A stretch of 64,000 nucleotides of DNA from Ophiodon elongatus (taxonomy: Eukaryota > Chordata > Actinopteri > Perciformes > Hexagrammidae), in NCBI GenBank assembly GCA_016806645.1, contig JACSYO010001810.1, positions 3,645,001-3,709,000 on the forward strand, read 5' to 3'. The notes beneath the pieces were generated by a model. It made no database searches, had not been told where the DNA came from, and saw only the letters and a program-made list of their open reading frames with translations. This document shows, in pieces, positions 1 to 9,300 of the stretch; position 1 is the first letter of the stretch, and each line of letters starts with the position of its first letter. The translations under genes were made by a program, and so were the position numbers.

Positions 1-714
1 TGAAGTTAGGTTGTCTTTCATGTGCGTCCATCACTGACTGATTGCTTTTGTTTATGTTACCCATTCTCCTTGTGTTACTGGTACAGAAGCTTAGAGTGGT
101 GCACAAATTCAACATTTTAAACCTGTCTTTTTTAATAAAACTGTGTTCTTGCTGAATCACCATACCAAGTTGTTATGCTTTAAAAACAACCGACTTTTGT
201 GTATACTTTAAATTTTTTGGAATGTTCTAGCTATGTACCATGTTTCATCATTAAAATCCTATGAATTATGTTCATAAAATGTCGGACAGTATAACATACG
301 AGAAGTTGTGTGACAATATTGCAGGAGAGAGGGGTTAGAAAACACAAGAACTACACACTCTGGTCCTCTGCAACAGAAGGGTAGAATATGCAGGTATGGA
401 ATCCACAGTATTTTATTTCCATTACAATAGTATTTTTAGTTTTTTTTCTTACCACATAATAATGATAATGTAAATCTTCCTGAAATAAATGAACACTAAT
501 TCTGTATCATAATGCAGCACCAGGGCAGTAGCAACAATAGAAGCAGAAATTACAGGGATCCTACTCGGTGGGTTTGTGCTGCCCTCTTTCTGTAAATGGG
601 GGTATAAGAACAAGATGGCCTGTGCATGCTCAGACAGCCCGTTTGGTTGAGTGGTCCAAGCCCTCATAGCTGTGTGTTTACAGTACAAAGATATATTCCC
701 CTTCAGCCTTAACC
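1..714. other. Left edge, no gene recognised
   Basis: AT-rich sequence with no open frame that resembles a known protein. An AATAAA at 134-139 followed by a GT-rich stretch could be the polyadenylation site of a gene lying to the left of the window on the plus strand. The stretch from about 450 to 714 precedes the ATP synthase beta pseudogene and may hold the remains of its promoter, but no element can be defended. Confidence 0.4.
134..139 (+). terminator. Possible polyadenylation signal of an upstream gene
   Basis: AATAAA followed within 10 bases by CTGTGTTCTTG, a GT-rich downstream-like element. The gene it would serve is outside the window, so this is only a suggestion. Confidence 0.25.
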
Positions 715-3135
715 ATGTTAAGTGCTGTGAGACAGTGCTGCAGCGAGACTCTGCAGGCTTTTAAACCTGGGATCAACTCTCTAAAAGCAATCAGCGGGAG
801 ACATGCAGCTCTTTCTTGGAGTGAGTAAATGCACTTTTTAAACATGGAACGTTGCATTAACAGTTACACCTCTTTTGACTTTAACACAAAGGGATAAATG
901 CCCAGGGGGGCAGGCCTCAAATTGACCATGAAGTGTCTTCATTCATGTGCGATCAGTATGGATTTCTATTTAATTGCAGCAGCTCTTTGGACATATTGTT
1001 ACTTCAATCAGACGTTGTAGGATCCAGTCGCCTACGGGGCTCCAATCAATGACCCTCCAAGTAACTTAATACAAGTCAATGTCTCACACACTGCCTCTTT
1101 TCAGCCTGCAAGTATCTGTGGCAACAACAAATGTGGAACTGTATTATACGTTTTATTTATTTGCCTTGTGGATTTAAGATATATATATCAAACTATAGGT
1201 AAAAAATATACGTATTCTCTCTTACCTGTTGTGCTATTCATCAACCTTGATTGTTTTGGTGTGAGTTGCCTAGTTTTGGAGATATTGTCTGTTGAGATGT
1301 CTGCCTTAGTTTCTATATGAAACTTCTCACAAGGTCTATGGATTATTTTAAGTAACATGGTCATGATTTCTGGAAAGAGACATTGCTGTTATTCAAAGAT
1401 ATATTATTTTGGTGCTTTGAGCACCACAAGCCATGTTATAGTCCCATTATATTGCACATCTCAAATCATCACCAAAACTAGGCAACTCACACCACAACCA
1501 TCTAGATTGATAAATCGCACTACAGGTAAGCAGAAACATGTGTATTCTTTTTTTATTTTGGGGGGAACTGTCCCTTTAATCCTTGTTTAGTCTCTGTAAG
1601 ATTTGAGTTGCTGTTGTCATACGTAAACTCACTTATTACTTGTTGGCATTAATGCTTTTGACTTTTTTTCTGGCTTTGTGCTTTCAGGTTGGAGTTATGC
1701 TGCACCAGCTGTTCAGGCAGCACTGGCAAAGATAGTGGTGGATGTCCAGTGTGATGAGGGCCTGCCTCCTATTCTCAATGCGCTGGAGGTGGCCGGCCGT
1801 GAGAGCAGGCTAGTGCTGGACGTGGCACAGCATCTGGGTGAGTGTGGCGAATGGGGACTGGGGTAAGTGTTTGGATGTCTGTTATGAAATTTAAACAGTG
1901 TCTCTTCTCACGTGCTTCTTCAGTTGAAAACACAGTCAGGACGATCGCCATGGATGACACAGAGGGTCTGGTCCGCAGTCAGAAGGTTCTGGACACCGGA
2001 GTCCCCCATCGGGACCCCTGTGGGCCCTGAGACCTTGGGCAGGATCATGAATGTCATTAGAGAACCCATTGATGAGAGAAGTCCGATTAGGACACAATTT
2101 AGCTTTCCTTACTCAGGAGACTTCAGCACAGTGTGTAACATGTAGTTTATCAGTTTTGATGGATTCATGTAGATCTCTTGCTCAGTGTAAACTCATGCTG
2201 AACTCCCCGGGTGATTCTTATCTTCATGTTCAAATGAATGAGCTCCAGGTGCCCGTGCCTGAGTTGCTCTTACTGTTGCCAAATACTTCAGTGATCAGGA
2301 GGGACAGGGGACTGCATTACTTGCAGATGTCATCAACAAAACACAACAAAACACTATTTTTACACATCTTGCATCTTAATATTTGCATTACTGTCCTTCA
2401 GGTATCTGCCCTGTTGGGTCGTATCCCCTCTGCTATGAGGTACCAGCCCACCTTGGCCACTGATATTGGGGACAATGCAGGAGAGAACTACCGTGGTGGC
2501 AAGGGCTTCATCCTCTCAGTACAGGTGAGACGACGCAAGATGCTCATCGCACGGCAGCACACTCTTCTTTTTCCTGATAATTCATGCTCTAACTGCTCAT
2601 CTTGTTACAGGCTATCTATGTACCTACCGATGACCTGACTGACTCTGCTCCTGCTACAACTTTTGCTCACTTGGATGCAACAACTGTGCTGAGCTTGGTA
2701 TCGATCCTGCTGTGGACCCTCTGGATTCCACCTTCCGCATCATGGACCCCAACATCGTCGGGGCTGAACACTACGACGTTGCTCGTAGTGTTCAGAAGAT
2801 TCTTCAGGCAAGCCTTGCCATGTTGGACGCAAAACAATGAAGATCGTAAGATCCAGCGTTTCTTGTCGCAGCCCTTGCAGGTAGCAGAAGTCTTTACCGG
2901 CCACATGGGGAAGCTGGTGCCTCTCAAGGAAACAATCAAAGGCTTCAAGACCATTCTGCACAAAGGTTGTAACATTTCTGAATGAGATGAACTAAATGGA
3001 TATTTGATAGTAATGGTTATTCTTTTCACTCTTCAAGGTGAATATGATGCCCTGCCAGAGCAAGCTTTCTACACGGTGGGTCCCATTGAAGAAGTAATCC
3101 AAAAGGCTGAGAAACTGGCAGAGGACCATTCTTAA
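715..3135 (+). pseudogene. atp5f1b: ATP synthase F1 beta subunit, unprocessed pseudogene
   Basis: Duplicated, inactive copy of the mitochondrial F1 catalytic beta-subunit gene. Exon 1 (715-820) keeps a good Kozak ATG and a basic mitochondrial presequence. Exon 2 (1688-1837) encodes the DVQ.DEGLPPILNALEV region. Exon 3 (from 1924) has the RTIAMD.TEGLVR and GPETLGRIMNVI..PIDER regions. A later exon (2402-2524) has VSALLGRIPSA. The next (about 2611-2964) runs from AIYVP.DDLTD to LVPLKETIKGF. The last (about 3037-3135) ends GPIEE..QKAEKLAEDHS with a normal stop. Lesions: loss of the AVIGA segment in exon 2; a one-base insertion in the C-run at 2003-2007; absence of the exons for the P-loop (Walker A) and Walker B region between about 2100 and 2400; a frameshifting deletion near 2693; and a stop near 2838. 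Because canonical splice sites survive, this is a genomic duplicate, not a retrocopy. It cannot encode a working catalytic subunit. Confidence 0.88.
1197..1581. mobile_element. Hairpin MITE inside pseudogene intron 1
   Basis: Inverted repeat: the arm at about 1225-1290 (CTTACCTGTTGTGCTATTCA to GCCTAGTTTTGGAG) is the near reverse complement of about 1478-1535 (ACTAGGCAACTCACACCACA to CACTACAGGTAAGC). The right end reads GAACTGTCCCTTTAAT. The internal part (about 1315-1440) shares an inverted match with 58500-58620, so both belong to one non-autonomous family. I recall GTCCCTTTAA-ended elements of this kind being common in teleosts. The left boundary is degraded. Confidence 0.7.
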
Positions 3136-3379
3136 GTGATGTGTCTGTGAGGATTTATGAGATAAACATTTGTACAATATCATTAAGTATGTTATGTTGT
3201 AGTTCCATTTCTTTGGAAAGGTCAAGACAGGATTAAAAATAACATTGTAATATATTTTTTGTGACTGTTTTTCCTTATTTTAATCGTTAGCACTGCGAGT
3301 GAGCAAACATTGGAGGTGAACATTTTTGTTTTTTAATGAAAACATTGGTGAGAAAACAACACTCACATAATGCTAAAGT

Positions 3380-5343
3380 TTAGCCGATCATGTGGCGAAG
3401 CTTCTTATTTAACTCCCTTTCTCGTAGAAGCAGGTTGGTGCTGTGATCTTTGAAGGCTTCAAAATCCTGTAAAAATAATGGCAGATATGTTAAGCATGTC
3501 CTCAGCCCTACATGGGCCACTGACAATCACACATTTCAATGTTGCAGATTGCAGCAAACCTCTGTCAGCTTTCCATATTTTGATGTGGATTCATCCAGAG
3601 CAGACTGGATCAACTTCACTTTAACATCTGCATTGACAGCTTCTGCTTCCTGTTCAAACCTGAGACAAGGTCAGGGACATAAAGTCAGGGACAAATACTT
3701 TTTATCCTTCAGGATTTTGTTAAAGGCATAATTTACCTGTCCTCTGCTTTGGCCCGGACTTTTTTCTCTTCTTTCCATTTTGTCTCCAGTTGCTGAATTT
3801 TCTCTTGTTTCTCCTGTATTTGAGAGCAATTTGTGTGTATGTGAAGCAGTTGGCTGTGCTGGGCTTTGATTTCAGTGAGGAGAACAAATACTCTTTTCAA
3901 TCACCTGTATTAATTTCCCTCTTTCCATAGACAGACACAGTAATTTGTCCCTTTCTTTGGTGAGGCTTGTTGTGCTTTCTCTCAAGTGGATTTTCTTCAA
4001 AGCAAGCTCTTCTTCAGACTTTTGTAGCTTCATCTTAAGGTCTGATTATGGAGAGAAGGCCACAAGTTTACAAGCGCTTGTACTTTGCAGCATTTCAGGG
4101 AAGGATATAACGTTGACTACCCACCATTGCACATCTCTACAGCATCTCTTTGTTGTTGCTGAGCAGCATGCAGTTGATCAAGTAGCGATGCGTCTTTGGC
4201 TTGATGCCGAGTTGTTTGTTCCAGGAGTTTTGACTGGCATCCAGATAATTTCTCTCTTAAAAAATAGATGCATAATACAGCAAAGATATTCATTTTAGAA
4301 TAAAACAGAAAAGACAGCTTATGCTCACATTTAAAAAAGTTGAAACCAGGGAAATGTTGGCAGTTTTACTGGATAAATTACTTATCAGATGAAAAAAGAT
4401 GATCAAAATAGCTATTGATTAATTTTCGGTGGATCGACCAATAGATTGACCTTCAGCACTGACTGACAATAGTTTTTCTTCTTACCGATATTCATTTTCC
4501 TTGTTTGTGTATTTCTCTGTCAGCTGATTGATGTCTTGCTTCAGTTTTTGAACAAACACTTCTTTATCATGTAATTTTTGGGAGAAAAGTGTTTCATTTT
4601 CCGACCGCAGCTGTTTGTTTACCAGCTTTAACTGGGCATTCTGCTGCTTATAGTCATCCATGAATGCAATAATTGCTTGATTGTTGGCAGCTAAATCCAT
4701 AAATCTCCTCTCTAATAGCTCTGATTTCTTTCTTTCCCCATCCAGTTCTTTCTGGCACTCTGTCCCTTGGCCCTCTAGGTCTGCATTGAGCTTTTGCAGG
4801 GCTTGACATCTCAGAAGCACCTCATCTGCTCTCTGTTTCAACATGCCAATTAGACCTGACTGTTCATCTATCCTGGACCGCAGCATCCCTGTCTCCGTTG
4901 CATCCTTCGTTACAGAAAGGCTGCAAAGTTCCTCCAGTGACTTCCGAATACTGTCCACATGCTGGGAACAAAGGGACAAAAGCACTGTGTTCAAACATTT
5001 CACAGGGAATTGTGATCAAGATATGAACTGAAGGAGACATGATGACACTGTACCTGCAATTTATTGTTACTTATGCACGCTAATAAATCTACAAGAGGAT
5101 AATTTATCTAATATATTGGCTCAGTCAACAGGTGGGCGTCAGTTTGAAAAGCACAATAAAAGTTAAAGTTAACATTAGATAAACTAACGTTAGCTGGTAG
5201 ATTGAGAGGAGCCTAACGTTAATTTGTCCAGACGTTGGAGCACACAGATGTAGTTACAGTTGTCATCCGTAACCGTTGCATACCTCCGTCGTGTTGCACT
5301 CCACCTTGGTGAAGTTTTCTGCATTCCTCTGTGGAGTCGCCAT
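3380..5343 (-). CDS. ccdc89: Coiled-coil domain-containing protein 89 (six exons, one apparent frameshift)
   Basis: CDS exons in transcript order: 5343-5284, 4961-4486, 4255-4125, 4041-3737, 3659-3560, 3466-3380. Phases agree throughout and give about 386 residues (human CCDC89 is 374). Exon 1 encodes MATPQRNAENFTK. Diagnostic blocks shared with mammalian CCDC89 are MLRSRI.EQS.LI.MLK, RFM.LAAN near residue 90, LS.ERGK.. in exon 4, and RFEQEA plus RERELN.KLRH at the C-terminus, which ends MIG. The whole protein is predicted to be alpha-helical coiled coil rich in K, E and Q, with no signal peptide or membrane span. In mammals it is mainly a testis protein with poorly defined function. In exon 4 the frame is lost at the A-run complementary to 3894-3897; removing one A restores ERVFVLLTEIKAQ and the rest of the protein. 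This may be an assembly error, a polymorphism or early decay. The exon 5 donor is a weak GTTTGC. Confidence 0.85.
4400..4452. repeat. Fragment of GGCTGCAACTAA-type hAT element
   Basis: Inside ccdc89 intron 2. ATCAAAATAGCTATTGATTA and the following TCGGTGGATCGACCAATAGA resemble one end of a widespread teleost repeat rich in ATTAATCGA motifs. Related fragments lie at 53773-53875 and 60918-61140. Only a short piece is left. Confidence 0.45.
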
Positions 5344-5635
5344 GATGAGTAAAGTTATCTCAACTAAACTTCATTTGTTGACGCTGAAAACCACTTATTT
5401 TTCTGCCCACGGATCAGTTCCACATTTCTCCAAGTTTCAGTTGCTCGGTCGCCAGTGGCAACACCTCGTAGCTGTGATTCAGTGACGGCTGCAGGTGAGG
5501 CGCCTCGTGCCCTGTAGGCTCGGCCGGCCGCACGGTGGAGGTGTCGGGCTTCAGATCAGCCCGCGAGCACCGCGGAGACGTGCGGGCCACCTGGAGAAAT
5601 CACGGTGGAAGAAGTGAACTAACGTTATAACGTTA
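5185..5635. promoter_or_regulatory. Cluster of TAACGTTA palindromes around the ccdc89 start
   Basis: Perfect TAACGTTA octamers occur at 5185-5192, 5214-5221, 5620-5627 and 5628-5635, the last two abutting. A near match TAACGTTG is at 5678-5685. A palindromic 8-mer containing CpG should be rare, so five in 500 bp is striking. The core resembles MYB-type AAC sites, but no factor can be assigned from sequence alone. Confidence 0.5.
5448..5462. promoter_or_regulatory. RFX X-box upstream of ccdc89
   Basis: GTCGCC-AGT-GGCAAC fits the X-box consensus RYYNYY-N(1-3)-RRNRAC exactly. It lies 105 bases upstream of the ccdc89 ATG, the usual distance for RFX-controlled ciliary genes. A role in ciliated or flagellated cells would fit the testis expression of mammalian CCDC89. 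Confidence 0.6.
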
Positions 5636-5730
5636 GTTTTCTCCTTGGTGCTTTTTCTTCTTCTTTTTTTCTTCTTCTAACGTTGCTTAATTTTCTGGCT
5701 GTTGTCTTGTTGTCATATTTTTTTTTTTTA

Positions 5731-5747
5731 ATTGGGCGGTGACGTCA
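5731..5747. promoter_or_regulatory. Composite inverted CCAAT, GC box and CRE
   Basis: ATTGGGCGGTGACGTCA holds an inverted CCAAT (ATTGG), a GC box (GGGCGG, 5734-5739) and a full palindromic CRE (TGACGTCA, 5740-5747) in 17 bases. It lies about 390 bp from the ccdc89 ATG and 640 bp from the lrp2 ATG, so it could serve either gene. Confidence 0.5.
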
Positions 5748-6382
5748 TTTAAGTTCTTAATTGTTTTATTCACTCGTGAAATGTAGAGGCACATATTCCT
5801 GCGGGGTCTATAATGCGCCCAACGTACCCGTTATTGATGAATTGATGGCAATTTAATGCATTTGCACCTGCAACATTACATTGACCTATACATGTATTTA
5901 TTTATTTATTTATAAGCTTGGTGTTGGGAAGTGTGTGTTAAACATGCAACAGGCTCGTGGGACTCGAACCACAGACATTGGGATTACGTGACTCGTCTGG
6001 GCCTTCAGGGGCACCCTCATTCAAAGCGTTTCGTTGTTTAATGTTTGCACTACTCCCATCCGTCTTTCCCTCTCAAGCACCCCACATGCAGCCTCCTAAT
6101 TCGGTGCCGAGCGCGCACACAGTGCTAAGAGCCCGCTGAGAGTGAAAAATCACTGGCACTCGGGGGCAAGTCGGACCTGCATGGCATTATGCAGATTCCA
6201 GGGCCAGAGGGATTTATCCGGAGGGCCGAGGCTGCTGGGGGAGCGGCTGTCCCGGCCTTTGTGCACGCCCCTTTTCATCAACTAGCGGGCCAAGAAAGAC
6301 AGACAGAAGAAAGCAACAGCATCCCAGCCCCAGTCCCTACAGCTCCTCCATCTGCACAGCGGAGCTGGACGGACCAGCCAGA

Positions 6383-9300
6383 ATGTGGAGAGCACTGCTA
6401 CTTCAACTCTTTCTCGTCTTCATGTGCTGTGTTAGATGGTGCCACTCTGAAGGTAAGCAGTGGGATTGTTTTTCCTTCAACCCCCCTTTTCTTTTTTCTT
6501 TTTCCCTCAACAGGCTGTCAGCTGAATGATTTATTGAGGACCTGCAGAGTTGTTGTGCTACTAGTGATTCACTCAGTGCACTTGTTGCTCATCAAAACAA
6601 ACCGGTTACTGTGCAGGGGAATTTAATTGTTGCTGAATTTAAAATGCTTCCGTATTTATTATCTTTTTAACATTTTGTTTTAGCAAAGAACAATGAAGTA
6701 ACCATCCAATTTGTTACAGTCTAAGTTTGATGGCACTCAAACAGGATGATTCAACCAAACCCATGGGAATAACATTGATGATGATTCAAAAAGCCACAGT
6801 TATAGTGGAACTACACGCAACTACACACTCCAGTCATTTTGATGTGGCCACTAGGTAATGTTATTCTGGCTGGAGAGCTAAACGTTTTACCACATAGTAT
6901 TACTTTAAAGGTTGAGCACAAAGCCTCCCTCAGACAGATTGGAAGTTCTCTTGAGGAACTTTTGCCTGAGCTGTACTGTTGCTAGGTAACAGAAAAGAGC
7001 ATGTGACTTACAGGCAATCTGTGAAGACTGAAAGCTACTGGTACAAATCTCATTCGGTGGAGCAGATATTCTACGCCGCAAAACCACTGATTCAAACTTG
7101 ATTCCAGCTTGAGGAAGAACTTTGTTTTCTGGTGTTAGACAGAGACAGACAAAATGCTCACATACGGCTCTCTATACGTGACAGCCTTGTGTTTGTCTCC
7201 TGTGTTCGTAGCTCTGCTAGATCCTACTTCTCAAATTGTAATCTGCTTTCTTTTTGCTCAACCCTTAGTATGTAAGCTCCTTAGTGTGAATCAAGCAACT
7301 AATTACACTGCAGCTGCTGCAGAGTGGAACTAGTTGAGTAAAAACTGTAGCAAGAGTACAGATGGTTGTAGCTTTCTGTCTTTCTTTCTCTTTATTTTAA
7401 AATATGCTGGACTTATTTCCTCACTGGCTAAAAGACTCACAAAAACAGAGAAGGCAGACTGACTATGCCAAAAGACAACATAACAGTGTTGACAGTGAGA
7501 CTGTAGCATTTAAAAAATTCACTTGGCATTTCCTTTGAAATACAGCAGACACAGTAGGCCTACTTGTAGCTAACATTTGCTGATGACTGATCAGGTGTAC
7601 AAAATGATGACTGGACTAAAAGACTCTCAGTAGACTTTGTCAGCATGTTCACGGTGATCATTATCTTGGATTTGTTGTAATTAACAGACAGTTTGAATAC
7701 AATTCAAAAAGTAATTTATCTTTGACCTGAAAGTATCAAGTGCTTCATGGAGGCTATCTGCTGGTGGGAGAATCAGACCGAAAGATGTGTCACTTTATTT
7801 ATGTCGTTTTACTACGAGGGGACAGGATACTTTCTCTAATCTCTGCTTGATCCTCCACAAAAATCCCTTAGTTTGATAATTGTTCCTTCCATGACCTTCT
7901 GTAACACATTATCCAGCTTTTGGGTTTGCAGAATGCTGACACTGGCATTAATAGTTAATGTGACAGTCTGAGTGGATTTCACAGTGCTGGTTTGTTAACT
8001 GTCCTCTGCCATTTTTGCTGTTCCAGACATATTTGTCACTAAATTAAGTTGTTTTTCTCGATTAATCATTTGCTAGACTAATCTTAATAACATATTAACT
8101 GCACAGTAAGAACTTTAATAGTGTTAGAAATTAAGTTTGTATTTCTGTCTCTATCAAACAGAATAATTAAAACAGACGTGTTTGTTCTGCTAGTATTTTG
8201 GTGTCAGGTGTTGGGACTGGGCTGTGTTGTTTGATCACACCTATTTTTAGTTTGAGTCTGTAATGACTGTTGTGTCCAAACTTTTCAAGACACACAAACT
8301 TGGCCTGCACATGCAAGTTAAACCTCATGCATGCCGGCTCCTTTCCGGTAAAAGAGCCTTAATCCCGGTGCAACAGTTACACTGCGTTAGGAACAGGAAC
8401 ACAGTTGGCACAAATCGAGAGCAAATCCTTTCTAGTCCTGCAGCTTCCTCAGTCTAGGTTACAGACGCATCGATGATGGAGTTTAGCCTCCAGTAAACAG
8501 TTAGTGAGCTGTGACTCGCTCTACATAGGAAAAATAAGTTGTTTAAGTGGCTGTCTCATTGCATGGTGACAACTTAATTTATGATTCTTTTCACTCATGC
8601 TCTTGTTAAGGCACATACCAAAAAATCATGTTGAGTATTCCTCAATTCCAACCAGACTAAGGCTTTATTCCACACTCTATTTATTCCTCCCTTTTGCTCC
8701 CACTGCCAAAGCCCCTCCGTTTTTCACTGTTTTGTGTGTAGCAGTAAGAGCCGAAGTCACTTGTTTGGCAATTGACTGCATTCTGCTGCATCGATTTCCA
8801 TATGAAATAGGCAGCAGCACTTCGCTCTGACAGCATGGATGGGTCCAGCGTTTCATGCTGCCAGCAGCCGTTTTCTCCACTTTTCTCCACACGCATTCAG
8901 TGAGTGTGGAGCGCTGCGCCAAAACAAGACGGCATGAAAGCTTTCAGGCGCCCCACGTGACAAGAAAGAGATGTTTCAGTGGTTGTGAACAGGTGTTTTC
9001 TTAATGGGTGGCCATGAGAGAGGAGCTTATTTTCCACTTTTGTTTTACCTTATCGCAGGAAGTAAGCCTTACTGTACTCTCTTTTCTGCTGAGTGGTTTT
9101 TAGGGTGACACTTCCAGTTATGAGTTTGCATCCCTGCTGACACCTCTTTTGTGCTATTGTAATTTCTCAGTGGGGTTTAAGGCCTATGAAGGGCTTCATT
9201 CTAATGAAAATTCCTCTACTACTCTTCTTTGTTGGGCGTCCTTATCTTCCTGCATGGATAGTGCGCTGCTCTCTCCTGCTGTGGGTTTAAGTTGCTAATT

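Larger units (their letters stand above)
5344..6382. promoter_or_regulatory. Shared ccdc89/lrp2 head-to-head promoter interval
   Basis: About 1.04 kb between the divergent start codons of ccdc89 (minus) and lrp2 (plus). It contains a GC- and CpG-rich patch (about 5500-5600), an X-box (5448-5462), a composite CCAAT/GC/CRE site (5731-5747) and the lrp2 5' leader. No convincing TATA box is placed. The open frames inside it do not resemble proteins. It probably acts as a bidirectional promoter, which is an inference from the arrangement. Confidence 0.55.

Noticed and set aside
1357..1590. 77-codon plus-strand frame
   Set aside because: Lies entirely in the hairpin MITE of the pseudogene intron.
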